From Heligmosomoides polygyrus polygyrus (taxonomy: Eukaryota > Nematoda > Chromadorea > Rhabditida > Heligmosomidae): a DNA stretch of 64,000 nucleotides. The notes under the pieces are model-generated. The model was not told the DNA's origin. It made no database searches and was given only the letters and a program-made list of their open reading frames with translations. A program made the position numbers and the translations under genes. Below are positions 33,721-44,082 of the stretch, piece after piece (position 1 is the stretch's first letter; every line of letters starts with the position of its first letter). The stretch spans positions 8,625,050-8,689,049 of the forward strand of contig OX377206.1 in assembly GCA_947396885.1 (NCBI GenBank). The letters are read 5' to 3'.

Positions 33721-33852
33721 AGAATGAAAGACGGCGTTATTCAATCTTTTTTTGGAATGCGCCATGCACTATATTTTCCGATGTTGTGGAGGTGGTTTGA
33801 ATGCGTATGTCCCTTAGGCTCTAACTTGCGGTGGTCAGTCCATGGACAACGC
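33721..33852 (-). mobile_element. SINE-A tail half, split by foldback element
   Basis: The tail half of a SINE-A runs from AAAGACGGCGTTATTC to GGTCAGTCCATGGACAA. It stops at the foldback border. The next part of the same SINE (GTCAGGGCATTATCC) resumes at 34910 on the far side. Confidence 0.75.
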
Positions 33853-34909
33853 ACAAGGAGAGCCTCCAAAGTGGCGGTGAGGTTTTGCGATGCAGTTTTT
33901 AGAGGATGTAAGGTCACGTGTGGCGAGTGCAAAACCGAAGTAAATTTTCCCTTCTGTGATCTTCTATGGTCGAAAAAAGGCATGTGGAAGTGTGAGCGTG
34001 AAGATCGCCATGCCACGCCACCACCCAACAGGATGTGGTTAGCTGGCGCAGTGGATTGCGATGTCGCCTCTCGGACGTACCTAGTTGGTTTTACGGTTCG
34101 ATCCCCGGTGTCGCCATGGTTTTTGCGCACATCGGATCGTTATTGTTAGGTGCTTGCGTGATCACAGGAGTCAATTTGTACACGTACATCTTTCCTCAAG
34201 ATTAGTACCTGTAGGATGAAATGGTGTTTGGGTGGACAGTTTCGTAAATGTTTTTCGACTTTTTCACTCTTTGACAAAGGCGAGGTCGCCGAAACGTAAG
34301 CCGAGTTGAATAAACGTGATACCAACCTTGGATATCAGCTCAACAATTCCATATCGATCTGAAATTTGTACACGATTATTTCTTTTAGCAAGTGTTAAGT
34401 ATTTACCGATATAAACCAAATTCATCACCTATCCCCTGAAGTGTGTTTCTGTGCGTTTACAGTATCGTTGTTGATATGATACAGTGCAAATGCGTTCCAC
34501 TAAGAGGTAACTCAAATGAAAGCAGAAAAGGGCGACATTTACTTACTAAAAGTATTAATCGTGTACAAATTGGCTGCTGTGGTCACGCAAGCACATAATA
34601 ATAACGACCCGATGTGTGCAAAAACTATGGCGAAATCGGGGGTCGAACCGTGCCGTAAAACCGTAAAACCAACTAGGTGCGGCCGAGAGGCGACATCGCT
34701 ATCCACTGCGCCAGACGATCACATTCGGCTGGTTTGCATCAGGGCGTGATAAACTTGGCAGCTCACGCTTCCATACGCCTTCTTTTTGACCACAGAAGAG
34801 TATTTCGAAAAAAAAAATTAACTACGGTTTTGGATTCCCCACGAGGGATCCTACATCCCGTAAAAATTGCATCGCAAAAGCTCACCGCCACCTTTAAGGC
34901 TCTCCTTGT
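33853..34909. mobile_element. Foldback element FB1 with tRNA-like arms
   Basis: Long inverted arms start ACAAGGAGAGCCTCCAAAG (33853) and, read from the right, ACAAGGAGAGCCTTAAAGG (34909). Each arm contains a tRNA-like module (box-A-like TGGCGCAGTGGAT and box-B-like GGTTCGATCCC on the left; GGGGTCGAACC on the right). The core differs from FB2 by a nested insertion at 34185-34362. No transposase. Confidence 0.8.
34185..34362 (+). mobile_element. Retroposon-like insertion with 12-bp TSD in FB1
   Basis: A ~178-bp insertion is flanked by AATTTGTACACG at 34173-34184 and 34363-34374. FB2 lacks it, giving an empty site. It contains GACAAAGGCGAGGTCGCC and GAAACGTAAGCC. Family not known. Confidence 0.75.
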
Positions 34910-34960
34910 CAGGGCATTATCCTTTTTGGACAAGTATGGTATCATTTTCTCAATCACGTC
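34910..34960 (-). mobile_element. SINE-A remnant right of FB1
   Basis: GTCAGGGCATTATCCTTTTT continues the SINE interrupted at 33852; the rest of the head is missing or unrecognisable. Confidence 0.55.
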
Positions 34961-35038
34961 CTACATACATAGCCAACACTTTTTGCGAAAAGTTGTTTCT
35001 GAATCACTGATCTCAATTTTGCCTCGATACTGCGACCG

Positions 35039-35335
35039 GTGGCGCGTGGAGCGCTGTCGGAGGAGGCGCCGGCTTTCGTCTGCACCCGATACCAGGTTCC
35101 TGGTCCGGATTTCCCGCCCAGGCCAGCCAAGCCTTCCATCCCTCCTTGGTCGGTGAATTGGTACCAGACGTGTCTGGGAAGGATAAAGCTCTGACTTGTT
35201 CATCGGCTGGCCACCGCAAGTCATTGTATGGCCAAACACACATCCATGTCGCCTCCACGACATCCCGTAGAAGTAGAATGCGCTGGCGCATCCCAGAAGG
35301 GATTGAGTAACGCCGTCCTTTATCCTTTATCCTTT
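35039..35335 (+). mobile_element. SINE-A copy with 11-bp TSD
   Basis: Full length; TACTGCGACCG (35028-35038) and TACTGTGACCG (35336-35346) flank it, with one mismatch. Box B reads GGTCCGGATTTCCC. Confidence 0.92.
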
Positions 35336-35346
35336 TACTGTGACCG

Positions 35347-36119
35347 AATCCAGGTGTAAATTATTTATTTGCTTATTTATTTATTTATTTATTATACCTC
35401 TGCACCTTATGTGCGCTCATAAGACAGGGAAATAACGAACAAACTAATCTTGTATAATCTTGGCTAACTCCGCGGATCAAGAATGCAAAACATAATATCA
35501 CTGTGCACTTCAAATTCTTATTTTTTGAGCGTTTTGCAGCTATTCAGAAGCCCAAATTCAAGGAGCCTAAGCCAATGAATGCCAATGATTCCGATACATT
35601 TCTGCCACCGCGAATTGCTCTTCAAACAACCTTCTCAAAACCAGCGTTAACCAGCTACCTTATTTCGCTTTTTAAGGCTGTTGGCTGTAGTGAACCTAGG
35701 CAGTCCATCACTTTATATCCGGCAATATGCTCCTGATCTTTGTCGCCTTCTTCGAGTGACATTTTTTTTGATAAGACTGCATATCACTCGGATAGACTTG
35801 TTATTCGCCTGGGCAACTGTTTAGCTCTCACGATTGACATTCCTAATACGTAGTGATGACGCAGTTCAGACTCTTCAATCCGGCGTTTTGCTATGTGATG
35901 TGCACATGCAACTTTCGAAGGCTCAAAAGTTCTCGATACTCTACAGCTCACGACACTGGAGGAGCTGGGTGCGGTTGAAGAAATGTTTCCGCTTCTGCTA
36001 CTTCACCACCGTTCCAAACCTGATAAATAGTTCAATTTTAATGTTCTTAATGTTCTTATAAAGGGCGCAATGCGGATTAGTGAGGGAGGAGGGGGGGGGG
36101 GGGATGAGCTCACTCCTAT
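35347..36119. other. Unassigned sequence
   Basis: (TTTA)n at about 35358-35395. The frame 35503-35736 (+) shows no domain. A G-run lies at 36093-36103. Confidence 0.4.
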
Positions 36120-36490
36120 TCGTGGATATTTTCGGTATGAAAAATGCGATTTTTGCAACACCTAAAATCGAGTACATTCAAAAAATGAAATTTTTTTATA
36201 TTCGAATACTTTCGAAAAGTGAGATGTTTTGAATATTCGAATTTGAATATTCAGATTCGAATTTGAATATTCAGATTCGAATTAAAATTATTTGAATACC
36301 TTTTCAAAAAGTCATTCAAGCACAACTATAGTGTTTGAATATGGCGTATAAAATACAGTGCAGTTATGCTCGAATGACATATTCGAATAGGTATTCGAAT
36401 CTGAATATTCAAATTCGAATATTCCAAAAATCGCACTTTTTCAACGTATGTATTCAAATTCGAACATACAAAAATTTTCTTTTATGAATG
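36120..36490. repeat. TTCGAA-rich repeat
   Basis: Two partial elements: one ends CACAACTATAGTG near 36330, the next begins TGCAGTTATGCTCGAATG near 36360 and runs into a SINE. Confidence 0.7.
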
Positions 36491-36506
36491 TATTCGATTT
36501 TGGTAG

Positions 36507-36802
36507 CGGGCGCGTGTAACGCAGTCGGAGAAGGCGCCGACTGTCGCGTACATCCGATACCAGGTTCCTGGTTCGGATTTCCCGCCCAGGCCAACCAAGC
36601 CTTCCATCCCTCCGGAGTCGGTGAATTGCTACCACACTTGTCTGGGAAGGATAGAGCGAGCGCTGACTTGTTCATCGGCTGGCCACCGCTAGTCATTCTA
36701 TGGCCAAATACGCATTCAACTCGTCTCCACGATATCCCGTAGAAGTAGAATGCGTGGCGCATTCCAAAAGGGATTGAATAACTCCGTCCTTTAACCTTCA
36801 TC
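36507..36802 (+). mobile_element. SINE-A copy abutting TTCGAA element
   Basis: Full length; box A altered to GTAACGCAGTCGG. A 4-bp GAGC duplication is present in AAGGATAGAGCGAGCGCTG. The tail CCTTTAACCTTCATCC runs directly into TTATACACTGTAGTTG, the start of a TTCGAA element. Confidence 0.9.
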
Positions 36803-37073
36803 CTTATACACTGTAGTTGTGTTTGAATGACCTATTCGATTAGTTATTCGAATGATTTTCATTCGAACTTGAATAATCGAATTCTTACATTCAAAAATCG
36901 CGTTATGCGAATGCACTCGATTTCAAACGTTTAAAATATCGCGTTCTTCAAATGCACTCAAGATCGAATTTTCCGAAAAAATCGCTTTTTTCTAATATAT
37001 TCAAATTCGAATAATCGAAATTTGTGAGCATTCGAAATATTCGAAAAACTTTCGAGAGCACAACTATAGCAGA
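36803..37073. mobile_element. TTCGAA element, ~270 bp
   Basis: From CACTGTAGTTGTGTTTG to GAGAGCACAACTATAGC. An inverted copy of the element at 32027-32293, with the same SINE junction. Confidence 0.75.
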
Positions 37074-37411
37074 CATCCAACGGAAGAACTGCATATTGCA
37101 CAATTCCAGCGGTAACACAACCAAACTCTAGCAGCATGCTTGAGTAGCTAACTCTAATAAGAAAGAAAGAAAAAGAAAAATTTGCTGAACAAGCTCAATG
37201 CTATAATTTGGAAATATAACAAGTAAAAAAATTGAAATAAAAAATACAATGATTTAAAAGTACAATAAATACTAATACTTGACAGAGTTAAACTTTTTCT
37301 TATTATATGCTTCTCGTCTACAGGCGATATGAGCATTTCCCCTGCTCATTTCATATTTATGAATTTGCCTGCCATCGATTCCTTGATCTTATCTGGTCTC
37401 CTCTCTTGTTT
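37074..37411. other. Unassigned AT-rich sequence
   Basis: Nothing recognised. Confidence 0.4.
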
Positions 37412-37414
37412 TTA

Positions 37415-37550
37415 GGCCTTTGTTATACCAACGCTCACCCCGAGCGACGGCCAACGATATGCTCCAGTATCGATCGCGTCGCTCCGCGCGATCGATAAGC
37501 GAGCACATCATTGGTCGACGCTCGAGGTGAGCGTTGGTATAACAAAGGCC
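37415..37550. mobile_element. Palindromic MITE, perfect 25-bp TIR, TTA duplication
   Basis: GGCCTTTGTTATACCAACG at the left end is matched perfectly at the right, continuing to 25 bp. TTA flanks at 37412-37414 and 37551-37553. Centre GTATCGATCGCGTCGCTC. The best preserved member in the window. Confidence 0.93.
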
Positions 37551-37553
37551 TTA

Positions 37554-37836
37554 TATAATACAATTATTTCTTTTCTTTCCCTTCCTTTATTTACAATCTA
37601 ATAAGAGAAAAGGAACCAAGAAAAGGTGACAAACAAGTGTGCAACTTCCTGATAAGTACTTTGCACTTTGTGAAGTAATGAACAGCATTACAAGTAATTT
37701 TTTAGACCAATCTTTGGCTGAATTAAAATTGCTAGAACGACCTGTAGCGTAACTAATGACAGATCCTGGTTTAGTCTAAATGGATGTCACTAAAGGATAA
37801 AAAAGACAAAGGGCGGGCTCTATTTTACAGATCTTG
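37554..37836. other. Unassigned sequence
   Basis: Nothing recognised. Confidence 0.4.
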
Positions 37837-37935
37837 GAGGGGGTGGAAGGCTTGGTTGAATTGGGCGGGAAATCCGAACCAGAAACCTGGTATGCAAGCG
37901 ACAGTCGGCACCTCCTCCGGCTGCGCTACACACAG
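37837..37935 (-). mobile_element. SINE-A head fragment
   Basis: GGTGGAAGGCTTGGTTGAAT through GCGGGAAATCCGAACCAG to CTGCGCTACACAC; only the head third survives. Confidence 0.8.
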
Positions 37936-37989
37936 GGTTTTAAATGTCACTATTTAGTAGTGCCTTTGGTGATCATTTAAGTACGCATT

Positions 37990-38262
37990 CTAGCGCACTC
38001 GGAGGATGTGTCGCACGCGCCCGATTCCAGGTTCTTGGTTCGGATTTCCCGTGTTGGCCGGTTAAAGCTTCCATCTCAAAGCTCGCTGAATTGGTAGGAG
38101 ACTTGGACGGAAAAGTCAAAACGCTGACTTTTTCATTGGCTGGCCACCGGAGGTACTCATATGGACCAAATAATCAGATTGCCTCCACAACATCCCGTAG
38201 AAGTAGAAGCGCATCCCAATATGGGCTTTTTTACATCGACATCCTTTTTTATTTAATTTTTG
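37990..38262 (+). mobile_element. SINE-A copy, diverged
   Basis: TAGCGCACTCGGAGG (box A) and TTGGTTCGGATTTCCCG (box B), then CGGCTGGCCACC-type (TTGGCTGGCCACCGG) and CATCCCGTAGAAGTAGAA. Its head follows the previous fragment by about 50 bp in the opposite orientation. Confidence 0.8.
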
Positions 38263-39167
38263 GTAACTCACCATTGCTTTTAACCTTCCCCTCTAAATTT
38301 TTTTATTATCTTTTGAATATCGGCATCTCGATGAGCAATCAGTGTATGTATTTGTTTAAGCATGAAGCTCACGTCACAATGTTGTATAGCTCTATTTTTT
38401 CGCCAAATTTTCAAGTTCTTCGTACTCGTCGGAGAGCCTCCCTCGTGCAGTGTACGGAAGCGGTGTGCTTGAAAGTCCACGACTGCAGCTACGAGCATGT
38501 GAGCCTTCGAGAATTCAAGTGTTCGGCGCAGACAATAGCAAGGGGTTTATCCAAGCCGCCGCGCATCTCCTCGTGTGAGAGATTTCTGAGCTGTTGCTCG
38601 ACGCGGTCGGCAATGACGGACGGTCTCCTCCTACACTTCTAGAATTTTTAATCATCTGAATACCCCCTCCCCGACGAGCATGCGACGGCAGCTTGGTGAC
38701 ATAAATGAGAAGAAGCTCTGAGTGCCGCCGCGCGGTGAGCTGCTCCAATTTCCGGCTCTGCCTTCCGAATTCGGGGCCAGAATTGCGTCGTCGTGTAGCT
38801 TCGGCGTGCGTCGTGGAGTAGATTTGCGTGTGTCGTGATCGTGTTCGAATGGAGCCAGTCGGGTGCCCAAGGGATATCAGGCACCCATTAGCGACGTCCT
38901 TTCGAGGGTTCCATTCAATTTGCGTTCTTGTTAGCGAACATTACCAATCTCGTCGCTAAAAGTTCGAGTGGCTTTTGTTCTAGCACGACCACACTCGGCG
39001 ATTCGTGTGCAGTTCTTTCATCTTCCAATGCGTCAACTAATAGTAGAAGCAGCTCGCCATTGTCTTGCAGAGTTTGCGCCACGCATGCATCTTCTCACTC
39101 CAAAAAAGAAGGATACACTGGTATTTTTCCTGGAATTTCGATGCGTGACGCTAGAAGAAAGACTTGG
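38263..39167. other. Unassigned, partly GC-rich sequence
   Basis: A non-repetitive patch at about 38640-39160 has overlapping frames on both strands (38648-38884 -, 38928-39160 +, Ser-rich). It may be host exon or promoter DNA, but nothing is recognised. Confidence 0.3.
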
Positions 39168-39345
39168 ATAGTGCAGTGCGAAGAGGCGCCGACTCTCGCG
39201 GCACCTCAGTCGGTCTCCACCCAGGCCAAGGAAGTGCTTCATCGCGTCGGGATCGGTGAATTGGCACCAGACTTGTTTGGAAAGGTTGGAACACTGACTT
39301 CTCCAATAGTCTCCATGCCCCCTCACCTTGCAACCTTGGCTTTGA
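39168..39345 (+). mobile_element. SINE-A copy, highly diverged
   Basis: AGTGCGAAGAGGCGCCGACT, then GGATCGGTGAATTGGCACC and CAGACTTGTTTGGAAAGG. The 3' part is lost. Confidence 0.6.
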
Positions 39346-39444
39346 TGTTCCCATTTGTTATTTCTTCTGTGCGAACGAAGTTGGTAGGTCAAATATTTAT
39401 TTTATTTACATATTCAATTTATAATTATAATAAAAATTTTCGCT

Positions 39445-39739
39445 GAGGCACGTGAAGCTCAGTCGGACGAGGCGCCGGCTGTCGCGTGCACCCGATACCA
39501 GGTTCCTGGTTCGGATTTCCCGCCCAGGCCAACCAAGCCTTCCATCCCTCCGGGGTCGGTGAATTGGTACCAGACTTGTCTGGGAAGGATAAAGCGCTGA
39601 CTTGTTCATCGGCTGACCACCGCAAGTCATTGTTTGGCCAAATACGCATTCGTCTCGCCTCCACGACATCCCGTAGAAGTAGAACATGGCGCATCCCAAA
39701 GGGTATTGAATAACGCCGTCCTTTATCCTTTATCCTAAC
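39445..39739 (+). mobile_element. SINE-A copy with 13-bp TSD
   Basis: Full length, flanked by perfect AAAAATTTTCGCT at 39432-39444 and 39740-39752. Close to consensus, so probably recent. Confidence 0.94.
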
Positions 39740-39774
39740 AAAAATTTTCGCTAGCAACCTCGTTGACGCAGAAG

Positions 39775-39950
39775 AAACAGCAAAGCTGAATTCTACATTA
39801 GCTGTCCACCGTGAGTCATTGTATACACTAAATACGCATTCAAAGTGCCTCCACGACTTCCGTAAAAACAGAATTTCATTTCCTTCTGGAATGTGCGGCA
39901 CATTCCAGAAGGAAACGAATGACGTGGTTCTTAATCGTTATTCTTTCAAT
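39775..39950 (+). mobile_element. SINE-A 3' half with local inverted repeat
   Basis: GTCCACCGTGAGTCATTGTA and GTGCCTCCACGACTTCCGTA match the SINE-A 3' half. A duplicated TTCCTTCTGGAATGTGC/GCACATTCCAGAAGGAA forms a hairpin at about 39879-39920. Confidence 0.6.
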
Positions 39951-40010
39951 GAAAAGCGGTGAAGAAAGCAATTTTTTGCCACGTGCCGTCAAATAGCGCC
40001 GGTGGTGTAA

Positions 40011-40117
40011 ACCCTAGCTTATTCTTGCGCCGCCACGTGGCGCGGCACCATGATTTTTCGCGTCGTTCGATCGATATATATTGTGACAGCAGTGTCGCGC
40101 CGTGGCGCAACTAGTTC
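40011..40117. mobile_element. Palindromic MITE, TAA duplication
   Basis: ACCCTAGCTTATTCTTGCGC at the left; GGCGCAACTAGTTC at the right. TAA at 40008-40010 and 40118-40120. The right arm is shortened. Confidence 0.75.
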
Positions 40118-40120
40118 TAA

Positions 40121-40315
40121 AGGTCCCCACACAGTTCTGCGGTAACGCCGCTCGCCGCTATGGTTAAGGATAAAGGCCCCCCAGAGTTCTGCGACAGCGC
40201 CGCGGCCCTATGCTTAACCATAGGGCAGAGACGCAGAGTTCGCCGCCGGCGGCGTTCCTGCCCTATCCTTAACCATTGCGGCGAGCGGCATTGACGCAGA
40301 ACTCTGTGGAGGCCT
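40121..40315. mobile_element. Palindromic MITE abutting the previous one
   Basis: AGGTCCCCACACAGTTCTGC and, from the right, AGGCCTCCACAGAGTTCTGC. TAA at 40118-40120 (shared with its neighbour) and 40316-40318. Internal GGTTAAGGATA/TATCCTTAACC arms suggest a nested or compound structure. Confidence 0.8.
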
Positions 40316-40318
40316 TAA

Positions 40319-40397
40319 GGCAGGAGCGCCGCCGGCGGCAAGCTCTGCGTCCCTGCCGATAGGGCCGCGGCGTTACCGCCGAAGTGTGTGGGGGCCT
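40319..40397. mobile_element. Partial palindromic MITE
   Basis: Directly follows TAA (40316-40318) and ends GTGTGTGGGGGCCT|TAA (40398-40400). It resembles the right arm of the previous element; the left arm is lost. Confidence 0.65.
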
Positions 40398-40399
40398 TA

Positions 40400-40475
40400 A
40401 GGCTTAGCAGCTCTGCCCGGAAAGCAGAAGATGCGGGTCGAGTTACGCCTGTTTTGATCGTAACAAAACATCCTT
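40400..40475 (+). mobile_element. SINE-B tRNA-like module
   Basis: CTCTGCCCGGAAAGCAG, then GCGGGTCGAGTTACGCC (box-B region) and TTTTGATCGTAAC. Matches the modules at 13230 and 63530. Confidence 0.65.
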
Positions 40476-40862
40476 TAACAACATGTAGTCTCTCTACCAG
40501 CCAGTAGAGGTTTAGCAAATGTGTTATAACGTTTTGTTTCTGAGTTTTTTTTTCGACCAGAGACTTAAAGCTATGGTTCGTGTTCTAGTAAACATAGTAG
40601 AAAACATAATCACTCTTGGTGGATCGTAATGTGATTTTACATCCTTTTACGTAGCAATTTCGTAGTCAAGGTGTTACGCCATCTTCAGCTTTACGTACAT
40701 GACGATAACGCAGAAACATGAAGCCATTCAAAAGATCCACCTTAAACCGTCACTTGATTCAAGCAGCTCAAGCAACTAATACATCGAGACCCAACCTATT
40801 AGTAGGTCTTATTGGCGAAGGCACTCATGAAGAGGCTAAAGCTCTCACTAGCTAACACGATG
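40476..40862. other. Unassigned sequence
   Basis: Nothing recognised. Confidence 0.4.
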
Positions 40863-40865
40863 TTA

Positions 40866-40999
40866 GGCCCCGTTTATACTTCGGCGCTGAGCGACGCGAC
40901 GCCACGTATAGTGGCTATATTGATTGAGCGACGTGATCGATCAATTTGGCCACTTTACATGCTGTCGCGTCGCTCGGCGTCGGAAGTATAAAAGGAGCC
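40866..40999. mobile_element. Palindromic MITE (first of three abutting)
   Basis: GGCCCCGTTTATACTTCGG and CGGAAGTATAAAAGGAGCC; TTA at 40863-40865. Same family as the copy at 1417. Its right end merges with the next element. Confidence 0.85.
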
Positions 41000-41130
41000 C
41001 TAGTTTACACTTGTGCCGCCATGCGGCGCGGATTAGGATTGCCATAGATATCGATTTATCGCGCGGCGCGGTCGATATCTATCCCGACCATGATGCCGCG
41101 CCACGCAGCGACGCAAGTTTAAACTAGGGC
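40997..41130. mobile_element. Palindromic MITE (second of three)
   Basis: GCCCTAGTTTACACTTGTGC and GCAAGTTTAAACTAGGGC; TTA at 41131-41133. Same family as the copy at 13366. Confidence 0.85.
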
Positions 41131-41133
41131 TTA

Positions 41134-41274
41134 GGGGACGTTTAGAGCTCCATCGAGGCGTGATGCGATGTTTTGATAAGTTCGCTTATCGATCGAACCA
41201 CGGAATGAATCGATATGGGAGTTTGTCACTTCGTCGCGTCTCGCGTGGTGATAAATTGGGCTCTGAACGTCCCC
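41134..41274. mobile_element. Palindromic MITE (third of three)
   Basis: GGGGACGTTTAGAGCTC and GGGCTCTGAACGTCCCC; TTA at 41131-41133 on the left, GTA on the right. Centre TTATCGATCGAACCACGG. Confidence 0.8.
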
Positions 41275-41277
41275 GTA

Positions 41278-41936
41278 GAGGCAGTGATAGGGCTCATTCC
41301 GGGTTGCTCATGTGCTTCAGATACGTGGGATGCCTTTTCTTGTTAGTGTTGATGAAGCAATCCTTGCCAAGTCGGTTGCCATCGAAAGCTGTTCTGCTCA
41401 TCCTGAGATTAGTTGAGTAGTGACTGTTTTCGGACCAGGGATGACGGCTGTGTGATGAGACTGAGATCTGTAGCTTAAACATTTTGCTGTGCTTTATTTA
41501 TGTTTTGCCTCTTCATATTTGACTTAGACAAACACTTAGACGTCCGAATCAAGGTTTTTCCTCCACCTCTGCTCAGGACAGCATATTATACGCCATTTTC
41601 ACGTCACGTCCAACATCACGTCAGATTGGACAGCTTTCAAAGCGCATTCAACACTTTTCACGTAAAATTGTACACTCTTCTAAACCAATGTTGTGTTTTT
41701 GAAGTCATATGAACGAAATCCAAAATCCAAATTGAAACCAGCTTCCTGCAGGTTGATGAACAACAAGCTCTGTAATATGGCTACGACAACTTTTTGGAAA
41801 AGAAAATGAAGAACGAAAATGTGGTATAACTTTCCTTGAAATATCTTGACTCAGCTGCCCGAATCAGTGTAATAATTTTATGTTTTTTCATTTTCTAAGA
41901 AAATGTGAAATTTCAATTTTCATAAGCGCAATAAGG
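41278..41936. other. Unassigned sequence
   Basis: Nothing recognised. Confidence 0.4.
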
Positions 41937-41951
41937 CACCAATCATAGAGC

Positions 41952-42234
41952 ATAAAGGACGGTGTTATTGAATCCCTTTTGGGATGCGTCATGCATTCTA
42001 CTTCTACGGGATATCGTGGAGACGATTTGAATGCGTATTTGGCCATATAATGACTTGCGGCGGCCAGCCGATGAACAAGTCAGCGCTCTATCCTTCGTAG
42101 ACAAATCTGGTGCCAATTCACCGACCCCGGAGGGATGGAAGGCTTGGTTGGCCTGGGCGGGAAATCCGAGCCAGGAACTTGCTATCGGGTGCACGCGACA
42201 GCCGGCCCCTCCTCCGATTGCGCTACAGGCGCCT
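41952..42234 (-). mobile_element. SINE-A copy with 15-bp TSD
   Basis: Full length in minus orientation. CACCAATCATAGAGC (41937-41951) and CACCAATCATATAGC (42235-42249) flank it, 14/15 identical. Confidence 0.93.
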
Positions 42235-42249
42235 CACCAATCATATAGC

Positions 42250-42643
42250 GTATTAAAAGACGAGTTTGCGCCATGCACTCGTAAAGTCGCCGCAGTTCTT
42301 AATTGATTGATAGCGTTAATGGTCACCATTCTGGTTTCTAAAGCGAGTTTTAAATATGAGTACGACGGAAAAGCGAAACGGCAGGCCGCATTAATTAAGA
42401 TCCATCTAGAAACCTCTACTGGCACAACATACTAAAAAATAAGTTTTAAACCATTATTTTTCCTCAAAACATGAGAATTTTATAAAATTTCAAACAGTGT
42501 GTTCACTTATTGGGTAAGTGAACTAAAACTTCGAAGAATGTTATGCTAAAACTCTTTCTCAGCAAAAAAATATTCTACCCATTCTGAAGAGTTCAAATGT
42601 GAAAGAAACATGAAGTTTCCAGTGTGCGGTCCTAAATATATAA
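42250..42643. other. Unassigned sequence
   Basis: Nothing recognised between two SINE-A copies. Confidence 0.4.
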
Positions 42644-42805
42644 TGGGCGCGTGTAGCGCAGTCGGAGGAGGCGCCGACTGTCGCCTGCACCCGATATGTA
42701 CCAGGTTCCTGGTTCGGATTTCCCGCCCAGGCCAACCAAGCCTTCCATCCCTCAGGGGTCGGTGAATTGGTACTAGACGCTGGGAAGGATATCCTTTATA
42801 TAAGA
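42644..42805 (+). mobile_element. SINE-A copy with internal deletion
   Basis: Head and middle intact (GGGCGCGTGTAGCGCAGTCG), then GCTGGGAAGGATATCCTTTA, which joins the middle to the tail. The Helitron at 42806 lies directly after the tail. Confidence 0.85.
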
Positions 42806-43904
42806 CCAGACGTCCAACGGCCTGCCGGCCGCCAAACGTCTGGTTGGGGGCTTCGCCCCCAAACCCTGAAATTGGAACTTCTAATATATGGAACTTCTAA
42901 TATCTTCTAATATATTCTAATTCTAATATATAGCGAACGCGCTTGCCTCTGTACGTCGGTGACACGTCTTGCAATCCCAAGCGGCCTTTGAGCGACATCG
43001 GAGACACGTCTTCTGAACGCGGAAGCCCGTTGCCCCACAACACTGACACATCTTTTGAATCCGGACGCCACCCCCCCCCCTCTCCACGAACAGGTCATCC
43101 TTTAGTGGTCCCCTCTTGCCCGCTTCAGCTGCTGGACCCCATTCTTTTTGATTGCCCTTATTGGTAACCATCCTTAATTAACTCCTCCTTTCTTGTTCCC
43201 TTATTGGTAACCGTCTACTGAACACCATTATTGGTTTCCCCATTCCCTTGGTCCCGTCTACTGACCCTATTTTAGAGATCCCGTATTACTGGTTCCCCGT
43301 CTCCGTGTCACCTCCAGCCCCCCTCCCCCTTCCAGGTCACTTTCACGAATTTCAAGAATTTCACTTTTCAAGATATTCCCCCCCCCCCCAAACTTGTCCT
43401 CCCACGCTCACGCGTGACATCGGTGACATGCCTTCTGAACCCGGACATCGTTTAATCGACATCGTTGACTCGTCTTCTAAAGCCGGACGTCTTTTGAAGG
43501 ACATCGCTGACATGTCTTCTACCTGCCCCCCCCCCCTTCCCCCTTTGCGCGACTTCGGCGACAGCTCTTCCGAACCCGTTCGCCTGTTGCACGACGTCGG
43601 TGGCACCTCTTATGAACCCGGACGTCTGTTGAGCGACGTCGGTGACACCTTTTCTGAATTCGGACGCCTGTAGAACGACGTCGGTGACATGTCTTCTGAT
43701 GGTGAGTACGAAAACCCTTTGCGCGACATCGGTGACACGCCTTCTGACCCTCTCGACCTGACATGGGTGACACATGGTCTGAACCCGGACGCCTGTTACT
43801 CGACGTCTAGGATAGGAAAGGCCAGACGGATAGGCAGACGGACGGACAGACGGACGGACGGACAGACGGACGGACAACCGCTTACTCTTTTATATATAGT
43901 AGGA
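42806..43904 (-). mobile_element. Helitron (family B, copy 1), non-autonomous
   Basis: On the minus strand it starts A|TCCTACTATATATAAAAGAG (43904) and ends CGTCTGG|T (42806). A GCGAAGC mini-hairpin (42850-42856) lies beside the terminal hairpin (CCAGACGTC...). Inside are 42-bp GTGTCACCGA-type minisatellite units and a C-rich tract. No Rep or helicase. 1099 bp. Confidence 0.87.
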
Positions 43905-44082
43905 TATAAGATATGAAGTTTTATGCCGGACTAGACCCTTTCGGACTCAACCTCTACACGTTCCGAATTAAAGTGAGTATCTCCCAAGTTAAGCTGAACA
44001 CACTTCAACAAATTTAAACTAAATGCTTAATTTGAAAATTTCGGTTAAGTTTTTCATGGAATTCACCTTCTCTATGCTACAA
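43905..44082. other. Short unassigned spacer
   Basis: Nothing recognised. Confidence 0.4.

Noticed and set aside
37944..38642. A 232-codon plus-strand frame
   Set aside because: Its first third is a SINE-A copy and the rest has no motif. Similar frames over other SINE-A copies (for example 19993-20376 up to the mariner part, 39425-39901, 56233-56646) are also SINE translations.
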